Below, piece after piece: positions 34,402 through 44,207 of a DNA stretch of 64,000 bases (positions are counted from its first letter, which is position 1; each line of letters opens with the position of its first letter). Origin of the DNA: Agathobacter sp. (GTDB lineage: Bacteria > Bacillota > Clostridia > Lachnospirales > Lachnospiraceae). The stretch is taken from contig JAGAOC010000039.1 in the NCBI GenBank assembly GCA_017623935.1, positions 1 to 64,000 of the forward strand, in the 5' to 3' direction. A program made the position numbers and the translations under genes. The notes under the pieces are model-generated. The model saw only the letters and a program-made list of their open reading frames with translations. It was not told the DNA's origin and made no database searches.

Positions 34402-35913
34402 ATGAACATTAAAGAGGCAAAGCAGGAAATTAAAAATACAGTGCTGGCGTATCTGGCAAAGGATGAGACTGGAGATTATGCCATTCCCATAGAGAGACAA
34501 AGACCGGTGCTTTTGATGGGACCGCCGGGAATCGGTAAGACTGCCATCATGGAGCAGGTGGCAAGAGAGTGCGGGATCAATCTGGTGGCATACACCATTA
34601 CCCATCACACCAGACAAAGTGCCATCGGATTGCCTTTTATCAAGGAAAAAGAGTACGAAGGCAACACCTATTCGGTAACAGAATATACCATGAGCGAGAT
34701 CATTGCGGCAATTTACGAGCAGATTGAAAATTCCAGCGTAAAAGAAGGTATCTTATTTTTGGATGAGATCAATTGTGTTTCCGAGACTTTGGCACCGACC
34801 ATGTTGCAATTTTTGCAGTACAAGACCTTTGGAAATCATCGGATCCCAGAGGGATTTGTGATCGTGACCGCAGGAAACCCACCGGAATATAACAAGTCGG
34901 TCCGGGATTTTGATATTGTTACTTATGACCGTGTAAAACGTATTGATATCGAAGAAGATTACAGTGTTTGGAAGGAATATGCTTATCGCATGGGCATTGC
35001 CGGAAGCATTATGTCCTATCTGGAGATCAAGAAAGAGAATTTCTATTCCGTGGTCTCTGACCTGGATGGGAAACGATTCGTGACAGCCAGAGGATGGGAA
35101 GATCTGTCCCAGATGATTCTGATGTATGAAAAACTGCAGATTCCGGTGACTTTTGATCTGGTGGTTCAGTATGTGCAGGATGAGGAGATTGCCAGAGGTT
35201 TTTCTAATTACTATGAACTGTATCATAAATATGCGGATACCTATCAGATTCCAAAGATCTTAGAGGGCGTGATCCCTCAGGATACTCAGAATCTGAAAGA
35301 TGCCCCATTCGATGAAAAATTAAGTCTCATTGGCCTCATCGTAGAAAGCCTGAATCAGGAATTCAAAGAGTATGCGTTTTCTCTGGATAAGACAAAACAG
35401 CTTTTTGAACAGTTGAAATTCTTAAGAGAAGATTTAAAAAACGGAAAAGGCGCTGCAGGTGAGCTGTTAGAGCGTTATGCAGAAACCTTGAATACCATGC
35501 TGGAACATGAGAAGAAAGCAGGGATGATCTCAAGAGAAGAGCAGAAAGTAAAAGCTATGGTCATTGCAGAATTGCAGGAATATAAGACTCTTATGGCACA
35601 GAAGGGAACCAATGATCCTAAAACAGATTTTACAATAATTAAAGAACGATTTGACGAAATGGAGGCAAAGAGAAAAGAGACAGTTGCCAGCGTAAGTGAT
35701 CATTTGACCAATTGTTTTGCCTTTTTTGGGGCGGTCTATGGAGAAAGTCAGGAAATGGTCATGTTCTTATCTGAACTTTCTGCTGGTTTCTACAGTATCC
35801 GCTTTGTACAGGAGACTGGAAATGAGGCCTATTATAAGTACAACAGGTTACTTCTTCTGAAAAATCGAAAAGAAGAACTAAAGGAAGAAATCTTAGAACT
35901 GCTTTCTTTATAA
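34402..35913 (+). CDS. MoxR-like AAA ATPase
   Basis: 503 residues. Walker A is MGPPGIGKTAIM near residue 37, Walker B is GILFLDEINCV near 117, sensor-1 is VIVTAGNPPEYN near 153, and an arginine-rich segment around FVTARGWEDLS fits the second half of the module. The C-terminal ~200 residues are helical and specific to this subfamily. It is expected to remodel or activate the VWA partner encoded just upstream. AGAGGAG precedes the ATG. Confidence 0.86.
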   Translation: MNIKEAKQEIKNTVLAYLAKDETGDYAIPIERQRPVLLMGPPGIGKTAIMEQVARECGINLVAYTITHHTRQSAIGLPFIKEKEYEGNTYSVTEYTMSEIIAAIYEQIENSSVKEGILFLDEINCVSETLAPTMLQFLQYKTFGNHRIPEGFVIVTAGNPPEYNKSVRDFDIVTYDRVKRIDIEEDYSVWKEYAYRMGIAGSIMSYLEIKKENFYSVVSDLDGKRFVTARGWEDLSQMILMYEKLQIPVTFDLVVQYVQDEEIARGFSNYYELYHKYADTYQIPKILEGVIPQDTQNLKDAPFDEKLSLIGLIVESLNQEFKEYAFSLDKTKQLFEQLKFLREDLKNGKGAAGELLERYAETLNTMLEHEKKAGMISREEQKVKAMVIAELQEYKTLMAQKGTNDPKTDFTIIKERFDEMEAKRKETVASVSDHLTNCFAFFGAVYGESQEMVMFLSELSAGFYSIRFVQETGNEAYYKYNRLLLLKNRKEELKEEILELLSL

Positions 35914-35969
35914 AATAAGGTATGAAAGACGAAGTTGTTATAATGGGTAAGTTATGGTACTTATGAATT

Positions 35970-35998
35970 TTCGCAATAGTAAAATTTCGTAATATAAT
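35970..35998 (+). promoter_or_regulatory. Possible ilvE promoter
   Basis: TTCGCA (35970-35975), 17-bp spacer, TATAAT (35993-35998). The -35 matches 4 of 6 bases. It leaves a leader of about 120 nt before ilvE; no T-box, leader peptide or attenuator hairpin was recognised in it. Confidence 0.4.
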
Positions 35999-36126
35999 CT
36001 AGACAAATGAAATCGATTGTACTAGAATTATCTCAATTAATACAAGAACCGTAGATTCATAACAACTGGTTATAGTAGCATGAATCAGTTTATTACACAG
36101 GTTTACAAGAAACGGAGGAGTTAAAC

Positions 36127-37152
36127 ATGGAAAAGAAAGACCTTGATTGGGCAAACCTTGGATTTGGATATATGAACGCAGATTATCGTTATGTATCCAA
36201 TTATAAAGATGGAAAGTGGGATGACGGTGCGATCATCACCGATTCTAATATTGTTTTAAATGAATGTGCAGGTGTATTACAGTACGCTCAGACCTGTTTT
36301 GAAGGATTAAAGGCATACACCACAGAAGATGGCAAAGTTGTATGTTTCCGTCCTGACTTAAACGCTCAGAGAATGAAAGATTCCTGCGAGAGACTGGAAA
36401 TGCCAGTATTCCCAGAGGATCGTTTCATCGATGCTGTAGAGCAGGTAGTAAAAGCCAACGCTGCATGGGTTCCACCATACGGATCCGGCGCAACTCTTTA
36501 CATCAGACCATATATGATCGCTACCAACTCTGTAATCGGTGTTAAGCCAGCAGAAGAATATCAGTTCCGTATTCTGGTTACTCCTGTAGGTCCATACTTC
36601 AAAGGTGGCGCAAAACCTCTTACAATCCGTGTATCTGATTTCGACAGAGCAGCACCACACGGAACAGGTCATGTTAAAGCAGGACTTAACTATGCTATGA
36701 GTCTTCATGCAATCGTAGATGCTCATAATAAGGGATATGATGAGAATATGTATCTGGATCCTGCAACTAGAACAAAAGTAGAAGAGACTGGTGGAGCAAA
36801 CTTCATCTTCATTACCAAAGATGGCAAGCTGGTTACACCAAAGTCTGACAGTATCCTTCCATCCATTACTCGTCGTTCTCTTATGATCGTTGCAGAGAAA
36901 TATTTAGGACTTACTGTAGAACACAGAGAAGTTTTACTTAGTGAATTAGATGATTTTGCAGAGTGTGGACTTTGCGGAACAGCAGCTGTTATCTCTCCAG
37001 TTGGTAAGATCGACGATCATGGCAGAAATATCTGCTTCCCAAGCGGAATGGAGAAAATGGGACCAGTTATCCAGAAGTTATATGATACATTAACAGGAAT
37101 CCAGATGGGCAGAATTGAAGCACCAGAAGGATGGATCAAAGAGATCATGTAA
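36127..37152 (+). CDS. ilvE: Branched-chain amino acid aminotransferase
   Basis: PLP enzyme that interconverts Val, Leu, Ile and their keto acids. 341 residues, the long form found in many Firmicutes. The PLP Lys lies in GHVKAGLNYAMSL (near residue 184). Other signatures are QTCFEGLKAY near 57, the EETGGANFIFI segment near 218 and CGTAAVISPVG near 285. AACGGAGGAG precedes the ATG. Single gene with its own terminator. Confidence 0.95.
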   Translation: MEKKDLDWANLGFGYMNADYRYVSNYKDGKWDDGAIITDSNIVLNECAGVLQYAQTCFEGLKAYTTEDGKVVCFRPDLNAQRMKDSCERLEMPVFPEDRFIDAVEQVVKANAAWVPPYGSGATLYIRPYMIATNSVIGVKPAEEYQFRILVTPVGPYFKGGAKPLTIRVSDFDRAAPHGTGHVKAGLNYAMSLHAIVDAHNKGYDENMYLDPATRTKVEETGGANFIFITKDGKLVTPKSDSILPSITRRSLMIVAEKYLGLTVEHREVLLSELDDFAECGLCGTAAVISPVGKIDDHGRNICFPSGMEKMGPVIQKLYDTLTGIQMGRIEAPEGWIKEIM

Positions 37153-37178
37153 TTGGCTTCAAATTTTATAAGAATACT

Positions 37179-37208
37179 AAAAACGCGGTCATTTTGACCG
37201 CGTTTTTT
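37179..37208 (+). terminator. ilvE terminator
   Basis: AAAACGCGGTC and GACCGCGTTTT form a perfect stem across ATTTT, followed by further Ts. Downstream, an extended -10 (TGATATAAT, 37274-37282) probably serves the amidase gene. Confidence 0.9.
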
Positions 37209-37341
37209 GCTGGAAAAAATGCCGAAAAATCCTGTAAAAACGCAAAGAATCAGTGGCATATTGTTCCAATTTATGATATAATATTTTGGCATCTTGTAAC
37301 ATATGAGAGATTTTTAGAAGAAGGTATACAAAGGAAAGAGA

Positions 37342-38127
37342 ATGAGTAGAGAAGAGTACAATTATTCTAAACGACGGGAAGCAGCTATGAGAAAACGTCG
37401 TAGACAGAGAGAATTAAGAAGAAGAATGACACTCACCGGATTGGGGCTTTTGGTGATTACCATTATTCTGATGGTGGCAGTTATGATTGCACCGAAGGAG
37501 AAAGATACCAAAACCAATGGAGTGGCTCAAGAAGATAAGAATCAGAACGCCCAAACGGGTCAGCAAGAACCGGAATATATCACTTATATAGGGGTAGAGG
37601 ATGCACCGGAGATAGACGAACAGTTACTTACGATCAATGAATATTCCAGACCAGGGGATCCACTGGAGGAAGTGAATGGAATAGTGATCCATTATGTTGG
37701 AAATCCTGGTACTACTGCCCAGGCGAATAGAAATTATTTTGAAGGTATATCCATTACCCACGAAGCATCAGCCAGCAGTCACTTTATTGTAGGGCTGGAG
37801 GGCGAGATCATCCAGTGTGTGCCTTTAGATGAGATTTCATATGCATCTAATCAGAGAAATGTCGATACCATAGCCATTGAGACTTGTTATAAAGATGAGA
37901 GTGGTAAATTTAGTGATGTGACTTATGATTCGCTGGTTCATCTTACTGCGTGGCTTATGGGAAAATACAACTTAGAGATCGACCAGGTCATCCGTCACTA
38001 TGATGTAACGGGAAAAGAGTGCCCGAGATACTATGTACGGAATGAGTGGGCTTGGGATCAGTTCAAAGAAGACGTAGTAGCGTACATTGAAAAAAATGGC
38101 GTAGAAATGAAATGGCAGGTTGAATAG
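37342..38127 (+). CDS. Membrane-anchored N-acetylmuramoyl-L-alanine amidase (Amidase_2)
   Basis: 261 residues. A very basic N-terminus (KRRRQRELRRRM) and one transmembrane segment at about 33-51 anchor it with the enzyme outside. The amidase domain has the three zinc ligands of the T7-lysozyme/PGRP fold: His in IVIHYVGN, His in IRHYDVTG and Cys in KECPRYY. The conserved ASSHFIVGLEGEIIQ also fits. It cuts the bond between MurNAc and the stem peptide. The stop codon overlaps the next gene's GTG start by one base. Confidence 0.9.
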   Translation: MSREEYNYSKRREAAMRKRRRQRELRRRMTLTGLGLLVITIILMVAVMIAPKEKDTKTNGVAQEDKNQNAQTGQQEPEYITYIGVEDAPEIDEQLLTINEYSRPGDPLEEVNGIVIHYVGNPGTTAQANRNYFEGISITHEASASSHFIVGLEGEIIQCVPLDEISYASNQRNVDTIAIETCYKDESGKFSDVTYDSLVHLTAWLMGKYNLEIDQVIRHYDVTGKECPRYYVRNEWAWDQFKEDVVAYIEKNGVEMKWQVE

Positions 38128-39626
38128 TGAACGGGAAAGCAGATTATAAAGACATAATTTTGGAACTTGCAGAGAAAGTAAATGTCAGAACGAATTTAAG
38201 CCAGTTAAGGCAACTACTGAAAGATGATAAAATAAAAGAAGATTTAACAAAAACACATGACCTGGGTGAGAACGTAGTTGGATTTCTTGAGGAAGAAGAT
38301 CCTAAGACTAGAAAGAATGCTGTACTTTTATTGGGAGATCTGGGCTATCAGGAAGCGGCATCCGCTATTATGGAAGCCTATCAGAAGGAAGATACCCGAT
38401 TTGTAAAAGCTTCTTATGTGACAGCATTGGCTCAGTTGGATGCAGAAGAGTATCTGCCTCAGTTAAAGCAGCGACTGGAAGCAGTTATGGCAGAAGAAGT
38501 AGAAGAACAGAACAGAAAGCACTTAGACGAAGAAAGAAGGGCTTTGCAGAACCTGATCATTCGCTATGATGGCATCACCACTCATATTTTCCGGGGATGG
38601 GACAAGGAAGTGAACGTGATCTTACAGACGAATCCGGCTCATCGGGAAGTTGTACGGAAGATGGTGACAAAAGGAGAGGCGAAGCTTCATGGACTGGGAG
38701 TAGAAGTTAAGACAAAATCCCTAAAAGAGCTGATGGATCTGCGACCATATCGCGAACTTTTGTTTAAATTAGATTTAACAAATAAAGAATTTGTTTCAAA
38801 TGATCCGGTTCAGGCAGCAAAGGATCTTTGGAATAGCAATCTATATACGTTGCTAGAAAGTCTTCATGAACAAAAAGGTCCATTCTATTTTCGAGTAGAA
38901 TGTAAGAGCAAAATGACCTTAGAGGAGCGAAGCACTTTTACAAGAAAGCTGGCAGGAGAATTGGAACGGCTCTCAGGGGGAGAACTGGTCAATTCTACAT
39001 CAGATTATGAGATAGAGATCCGACTTGTTCAGACAAAGACGGGCGAATTTTATCCGGCTCTTAAGCTTTATACCATAGCAGATAAGAGGTTTGAGTATCG
39101 GAAGAATAGCATAGCAACTTCTATCCATCCATCTACAGCAGCACTTATCATGGAGATCGCAAGACCATATCTTTTGGAAGATGCGCAGATCATCGATCCG
39201 TTCTGTGGAGTGGGAACGATGCTCATTGAGCGAGATCGAGCAGTGCCTGCGAGAGAACAATATGGAACGGATACTTTTGGAGAAGCTATAGAGAAAGCTA
39301 GAGAGAATGCTTCTCTTGCCGGAGAGAAGATCAATTTTATACACAGAGATTTCTTCGACTTTAAACATGAATACAAATTCGATGAGATCGTAACCAATAT
39401 GCCGGTACGAGGCAAGAAGACCAAAGAGGAAATGGACAGGCTGTACGAGCTTTTCTTTACGAAAGCCGCTTCCATTTTATCGGAAAAAGGAATTATCATC
39501 ATGTATACGAACGAGGTTGGTTTTGTGAAAAAACAGCTTCGTCTTCAAAAGAAATATCATTTATTGAAAGAAACCTTGATGCAGAAAAAAGGAGAGTTCT
39601 ATTTGTTGATCATTGGTTTAGCATAA
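38127..39626 (+). CDS. HEAT-repeat / THUMP-like / RlmL-TrmN-type RNA methyltransferase fusion
   Basis: 499 residues. Residues ~10-150 form HEAT-like helices (DPKTRKNAVLLLGDLGYQEAA, DTRFVKASYVTALAQLDAEEYL). Residues ~180-330 look THUMP-like. The C-terminal part is a class I methyltransferase: SAM motif DPFCGVGTML near 355 and catalytic-type NMPVRG (an N-x-P-x motif like NPPY) near 420. It is expected to methylate a guanosine or adenosine in RNA, and the target is unknown. It starts at GTG, overlapping the amidase stop. Confidence 0.82.
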   Translation: MNGKADYKDIILELAEKVNVRTNLSQLRQLLKDDKIKEDLTKTHDLGENVVGFLEEEDPKTRKNAVLLLGDLGYQEAASAIMEAYQKEDTRFVKASYVTALAQLDAEEYLPQLKQRLEAVMAEEVEEQNRKHLDEERRALQNLIIRYDGITTHIFRGWDKEVNVILQTNPAHREVVRKMVTKGEAKLHGLGVEVKTKSLKELMDLRPYRELLFKLDLTNKEFVSNDPVQAAKDLWNSNLYTLLESLHEQKGPFYFRVECKSKMTLEERSTFTRKLAGELERLSGGELVNSTSDYEIEIRLVQTKTGEFYPALKLYTIADKRFEYRKNSIATSIHPSTAALIMEIARPYLLEDAQIIDPFCGVGTMLIERDRAVPAREQYGTDTFGEAIEKARENASLAGEKINFIHRDFFDFKHEYKFDEIVTNMPVRGKKTKEEMDRLYELFFTKAASILSEKGIIIMYTNEVGFVKKQLRLQKKYHLLKETLMQKKGEFYLLIIGLA

Positions 39627-39657
39627 GCCAATCGTCACAAGGAAAAGGGGAAATAAA

Positions 39658-42306
39658 ATGAAGATTTCACAAATGTTTCAGGAAGAGGAAGAAAGAGAAA
39701 ATGGACTAATAGATCCGGCAGTGCTACAGGGGGTGCAGGATCGGTTCTGTAAAGCATTTCATGTCTACATGTTCTGTGTGGGAAAGGAACAGAAACGGAT
39801 CACCAGTTTCTACGGCAGTCAGGAAGAGATAGATTTTCTGGATGTTATTACAGATCAGAATGCTATGGAAGCCATAAGTACAAGCCTTAAGTCGCAGAAT
39901 GTAAGTGGTGTGACTGAAATGGATGGAAGCAGATCTTATCTGAAACATTATATTTTGCCAATAAGTATCTCTGGTAATGTTCAGATGACCTGGGTCATTA
40001 CGGCTTTGCTGGAAGAGAATATGACAGGTCTTGAGGAACTTCCGGAGGGAATATTATTAACAAGAGAAAGCTATATGGCAGATGCCATGGAATATCTGGA
40101 AGGGGAATCCCGGCAGCTTTTCGCGATCAAGTTAGAAGAGACCATTGCCCAAGAAGCTGTACTTGCCAGTGCAGCGGCAGAGCGGGATGCAAAAGAGCAG
40201 CTGAGTCGGTCTGAATCTATGACCCAGATCGTAAAGATGTTAGAATCTGAGCACGTTTTCGATAAGATTGCAGATGATATCATGGAAGAGGTCTGCAAGA
40301 CCTTAGATATTGATGGTGGAATGTTGATCCGAATGAATGAGGAAGATGAGAAGGTGGAGATGGTCTGCCAGTATGCCAGAACACCGGAAATGTCTAGAAC
40401 TTTTGAGGCGAGAGACAAGCAGAGTCTATCCTTTTTTACGGGAAAAAGCTATTTTGTTTCTTACGGGGATGTAACGCCGGAAGACCTTCGGGATGTGTTT
40501 CAAGATATGGAACTGCAGGCTGCGGCATTTTTGCCTGTAGAAGTCAATGATAAATTGGCTATGTATTTGTGCTTTTATCATTTCGAAGGACAGAGAGAAT
40601 GGTCGGAGAGAGACTGTAAATTCTTAAAAGACACCAAGCGGATCATGCAGAGTATCCTTAATAAGCGTGAGGCAAAGAATTCTCTGGCAAGTTCTCGGGA
40701 AGCATTAGAGGCGATCCTTGAGAATGTGGGTTGCGGAATTTATGTATGCGATCAGAAGACTCAGACTCTTTTGTATGCAAATCAGCGTTTTCGGGAACTA
40801 TTTCGCCATGTGATCTCTGAAAATAAATTAGAACGTCTGATCTTTTCTGAGCAGGAACGAAATCGGATAAAATGTTTTGAAGAAATATATGTGGCAGAAG
40901 AGGAAAAATGGTTCGATATGAACAAGACCCAGATCAAATGGGTAGATGGAAGAACTGTTAGTCTGTGCACCATTTATGATGTTACAGATAAGAAATTGTA
41001 CCAGAAACGTATCGAAAGACAGGCAAATAATGACTTTTTAACAGGACTCTTTAACCGGATGCGCTGCGAGAAAGACTTGGATCGTCTTATTCGCATTGCA
41101 AAAGCTGAGGGAAAGGAAGGGGCTCTTCTCTATATCGATCTAGATGACTTTAAACACATTAATGATGGTCTGGGTCATCAGTATGGGGATGTACTGCTAA
41201 AGGCAATCTCCAATAGCTTAAAGAGAATTCCAGGTGTGGAAAATAACTGTTACCGTATGGGTGGAGATGAGTTTATCGTTATGATCACGCCAGAGGAATT
41301 TGAGAATCTGGAGCGGATCGTAGCTGATATTCAGCGAGTTTTCCGTAAACCATGGTATTTAAAGGGAGAGGATTATTTCTGTACCATGAGTATGGGAATC
41401 GTTTGTTTCCCAACAGATGCGGATGTAGTAGACGAAGTCATCCGTAAAGCTGACATGGCTCTTTACTCCGCAAAACGTCGGGGCAAGAACTGCGCAGAAG
41501 TATACAATGACAAGGAAGAAGGCTCTTCTTTCCGTAGATTGGATATGGAAAAGAATATGCGCAAAGCTACATTGAATTCCTGTGTGGAATTTGAGGTTTA
41601 TTATCAGCCGATCATGGATGTATCCGGTAAGAAAGATGTGTGCATGGGAGCAGAAGCCTTAGTTCGCTGGAATTCCTCAGAGATGGGCTTTATCTCTCCA
41701 AGCGATTTTATTCCGGTGGCAGAATACTTAGGACTCATTAATCCAATTGGTGAATATGTATTGAATCAGGCGGTTCGTCAGTGTAAATATTGGAATGAAA
41801 ACGGACATCCGAATTATAAAGTCAATGTCAACCTTTCTGTAGTACAGCTTTTGCAGAATGATATCGTAAAGAAGATCAAGCGAGCTCTGACTGAGTCAGG
41901 CATTAATCCGGCAAATCTGCGTCTTGAGGTTACGGAAAGCCTGGCAGTAGATGATATGGACCGCATGAAGATGATCTTAGGGCAGATCAAGAGCTTGGGA
42001 GTAGGAGTGGCATTAGATGACTTCGGAACAGGCTATTCTTCTTTGAACCATATCAGAGAAATGCCTATAGATGTAATCAAGATTGACCGTTGTTTCATTG
42101 AACACATCCGGGAAGATGATTTCTCCGACGCTTTTGTAAAAATGGTAGCGGAATTGGCAGGTGCCATTGGAGTCAATGTCTGCGTAGAAGGTGTAGAGAA
42201 CCAGCGGCAGTATGAATTTATCAAAAAAATGAAGATCAAATACATTCAGGGGTACTATTTTGGAAAACCAATGCCACTGGATGAATTTGAGAAGAAGTAT
42301 GTATAG
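39658..42306 (+). CDS. Diguanylate cyclase / c-di-GMP phosphodiesterase (GAF-PAS-GGDEF-EAL)
   Basis: 882 residues. Order: an N-terminal sensor of about 130 residues that may be PocR-like, a coiled linker, a GAF-like domain (about 195-345), a PAS domain (about 350-450), GGDEF (about 460-620; active motif RMGGDEF intact) and EAL (about 640-880). In EAL the motif reads EALVRW, with the metal-site DDFGTGYSS and the ECVEGVE-like VCVEGVEN. Both active sites look intact, so it may make or degrade c-di-GMP depending on the sensor. No transmembrane segment, so a cytoplasmic signal. Confidence 0.92.
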   Translation: MKISQMFQEEEERENGLIDPAVLQGVQDRFCKAFHVYMFCVGKEQKRITSFYGSQEEIDFLDVITDQNAMEAISTSLKSQNVSGVTEMDGSRSYLKHYILPISISGNVQMTWVITALLEENMTGLEELPEGILLTRESYMADAMEYLEGESRQLFAIKLEETIAQEAVLASAAAERDAKEQLSRSESMTQIVKMLESEHVFDKIADDIMEEVCKTLDIDGGMLIRMNEEDEKVEMVCQYARTPEMSRTFEARDKQSLSFFTGKSYFVSYGDVTPEDLRDVFQDMELQAAAFLPVEVNDKLAMYLCFYHFEGQREWSERDCKFLKDTKRIMQSILNKREAKNSLASSREALEAILENVGCGIYVCDQKTQTLLYANQRFRELFRHVISENKLERLIFSEQERNRIKCFEEIYVAEEEKWFDMNKTQIKWVDGRTVSLCTIYDVTDKKLYQKRIERQANNDFLTGLFNRMRCEKDLDRLIRIAKAEGKEGALLYIDLDDFKHINDGLGHQYGDVLLKAISNSLKRIPGVENNCYRMGGDEFIVMITPEEFENLERIVADIQRVFRKPWYLKGEDYFCTMSMGIVCFPTDADVVDEVIRKADMALYSAKRRGKNCAEVYNDKEEGSSFRRLDMEKNMRKATLNSCVEFEVYYQPIMDVSGKKDVCMGAEALVRWNSSEMGFISPSDFIPVAEYLGLINPIGEYVLNQAVRQCKYWNENGHPNYKVNVNLSVVQLLQNDIVKKIKRALTESGINPANLRLEVTESLAVDDMDRMKMILGQIKSLGVGVALDDFGTGYSSLNHIREMPIDVIKIDRCFIEHIREDDFSDAFVKMVAELAGAIGVNVCVEGVENQRQYEFIKKMKIKYIQGYYFGKPMPLDEFEKKYV

Positions 42307-42317
42307 AATCGATTAGA

Positions 42318-42349
42318 AACACTATGCTTTTGTAGCATAGTGTTTTTTT
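42318..42349 (+). terminator. Terminator of the GGDEF-EAL gene
   Basis: AACACTATGC and GCATAGTGTT pair across TTTTGTA, followed by a run of Ts. Confidence 0.9.
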
Positions 42350-42488
42350 GTTAAAATTTATTAGCTTTAACAAAACTTTAACATTTCACAAATCTTTTGA
42401 AAACATTAGTGTTAAATAATGTGTGCATGATCAAAGAGAAAATCATTACGCTCGGCAATAAATCATAAAAGGTTAAAGGGAGATTACG

Positions 42489-42554
42489 ATGGCGGAGTTT
42501 TTTGAGAAGTATAGGCTAGAATCGATGCAGCGAAAGGAAATGTGTAAATTATAG
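42489..42554 (+). CDS. Possible 21-residue peptide
   Basis: ATG at 42489 with AAAGGGAG 7 bp upstream encodes MAEFFEKYRLESMQRKEMCK plus Leu. It is followed 4 bp later by a hairpin with arms AGCGGGATGCCC/GGGTATCTCGCT (42559-42584) that pairs through G-T wobbles. The pairing of a ribosome site, a short frame and a hairpin is suggestive, but I have no homologue in mind. It could be a leader peptide for cardiolipin synthase or a gene remnant. Confidence 0.25.
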   Translation: MAEFFEKYRLESMQRKEMCKL

Positions 42555-42607
42555 GATCAGCGGGATGCCCAAGGGTATCTCGCTTATTGTGCTTTGTGAG
42601 GTGTGGG

Positions 42608-44173
42608 ATGAAGAAAACGATTACATATGATGTAAATAAAAAGAAGGTGCAGCGTGAAATTGATTATATACCGGTAAGGTATATTATTGCTATTTTTATT
42701 ACTTTATTTGAGGTTTTGGCAGTGCTGGGGATTGTGGTGTCTTTATGCTATTTTGTTCCATACTTTTACCTGGCGGCATTGGCGACGGAAATTGCATGCG
42801 TAATAATGGTCATTGCATCAGATGATAATCCGGACTACAAGATACCGTGGCTACTGTTTATATTGGTTGTTCCAATTGCTGGATTTATGCTGTATTTTAT
42901 GTTTTACTCTAGAACGCTTCAAAAGAAATTTATCAGGCGTTTGGATGATCTGAAAAGACATTCTTATAGAAAAGATGATAGTAATTTGTTGAAAGAATTG
43001 AAAAAAGATAATCCAGTTGCAGCAGCTCAGGCGAAGATGCTCTGTGATATTGCGGAGACCCACTTGTTTACAAACACGAAGCAGGAATATTTTTCCCTTG
43101 GTGAGGAAATGTTCCAGAGAATGTTGATGGATCTGGAAGCTGCAGAGAAGTTTATCTATATGGAATATTTTATTATTGAGGAAGGAAAATTCTGGAATTC
43201 CATATTAGATATTTTGAAGCGGAAGGCGGCACAAGGTGTAGAAGTCAAGGTGTTATATGATGACATTGGCTGTATGATGACTTTGCCGGGAGATTACCAT
43301 AGGACTCTTAGAAAATGGGGGATTCAAGCAATTCCTTTTTCCAGATTAAGAGGTAATGCGGATAGCGAATTTAATAACCGCAGTCACCGCAAAATTCTTG
43401 TCATTGATGGAAAAATAGGCTATACAGGTGGTGTAAATATTGCAGATGAATATATCAATGAAGTGGAGAAGTTTGGACATTGGAAGGATACCGGGGTACG
43501 CTTAGAAGGTGAAGCGGTATGGGAGCTAACAAAGCTTTTCCTCGTTGATTTTGGCATTAATGAAAAGGAAGTATTTGTTACAGGAAATGAATTGTATCCG
43601 GTACAAAATGATATTAAAGAACTAGGATACTTGATTCCTTTCGGTGATGGACCACATCCGATTTATGGGCGTAGAGTAGGTAAGAGTGTCATTCAGAATA
43701 TGCTGGCTGGTGCCACGGAGTATGCGTGGATGACTTCACCTTATCTCATTATAGATAATGACCTTTGTTCAGACTTGGAAAACGCAGCTTTAAGAGGGAT
43801 AGATGTGAGAATCATTGTTCCTCATATTCCGGATAAAAAGCTGATATTTGCCATGACAAGAAGCTTTTATCACCGCCTCATGAGTGCCGGAGTGAAAATC
43901 TATGAATATGAGCCGGGATTTATCCATGCCAAGAGTTATCTTGTAGATGATGATTATGCCATGATCGGAACCATCAATTTAGATTACAGAAGTCTTGTAC
44001 ATCACTTTGAAAACGGTGTGTGGATGTATCAGTGTGAAGCGAATAGATCGCTGAAAGCCGATATTGAGGATACTCTGAAAAAGAGTATTGAAGTTACCCC
44101 TGATATGCTTAAAACTAACTTACTGCAAAGATTTATCACAGCAGTAGTAAGGATATTTGCCCCTATGCTATAA
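42608..44173 (+). CDS. Cardiolipin synthase (phospholipase D family)
   Basis: 521 residues from ATG 42608. Two N-terminal transmembrane helices (about 24-50 and 60-90) then two HKD phospholipase D motifs: SHRKILVIDGKIGYTGG near residue 260 and HAKSYLVDDDYAMIGT near 440. Condenses two phosphatidylglycerols into cardiolipin at the membrane. An open frame seven codons longer lacks a ribosome site; GAGGTG precedes the chosen ATG. It precedes the ABC transporter run, but a promoter for the transporters may lie between. Confidence 0.92.
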   Translation: MKKTITYDVNKKKVQREIDYIPVRYIIAIFITLFEVLAVLGIVVSLCYFVPYFYLAALATEIACVIMVIASDDNPDYKIPWLLFILVVPIAGFMLYFMFYSRTLQKKFIRRLDDLKRHSYRKDDSNLLKELKKDNPVAAAQAKMLCDIAETHLFTNTKQEYFSLGEEMFQRMLMDLEAAEKFIYMEYFIIEEGKFWNSILDILKRKAAQGVEVKVLYDDIGCMMTLPGDYHRTLRKWGIQAIPFSRLRGNADSEFNNRSHRKILVIDGKIGYTGGVNIADEYINEVEKFGHWKDTGVRLEGEAVWELTKLFLVDFGINEKEVFVTGNELYPVQNDIKELGYLIPFGDGPHPIYGRRVGKSVIQNMLAGATEYAWMTSPYLIIDNDLCSDLENAALRGIDVRIIVPHIPDKKLIFAMTRSFYHRLMSAGVKIYEYEPGFIHAKSYLVDDDYAMIGTINLDYRSLVHHFENGVWMYQCEANRSLKADIEDTLKKSIEVTPDMLKTNLLQRFITAVVRIFAPML

Positions 44174-44207
44174 GGTATAGAAATTAACAGTAAAGGAGAA
44201 GAGAAAA

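Noticed and set aside
35914..36126. T-box or leader attenuator before ilvE
   Set aside because: No specifier loop, no T-box sequence and no terminator hairpin could be found in the 213-bp leader.
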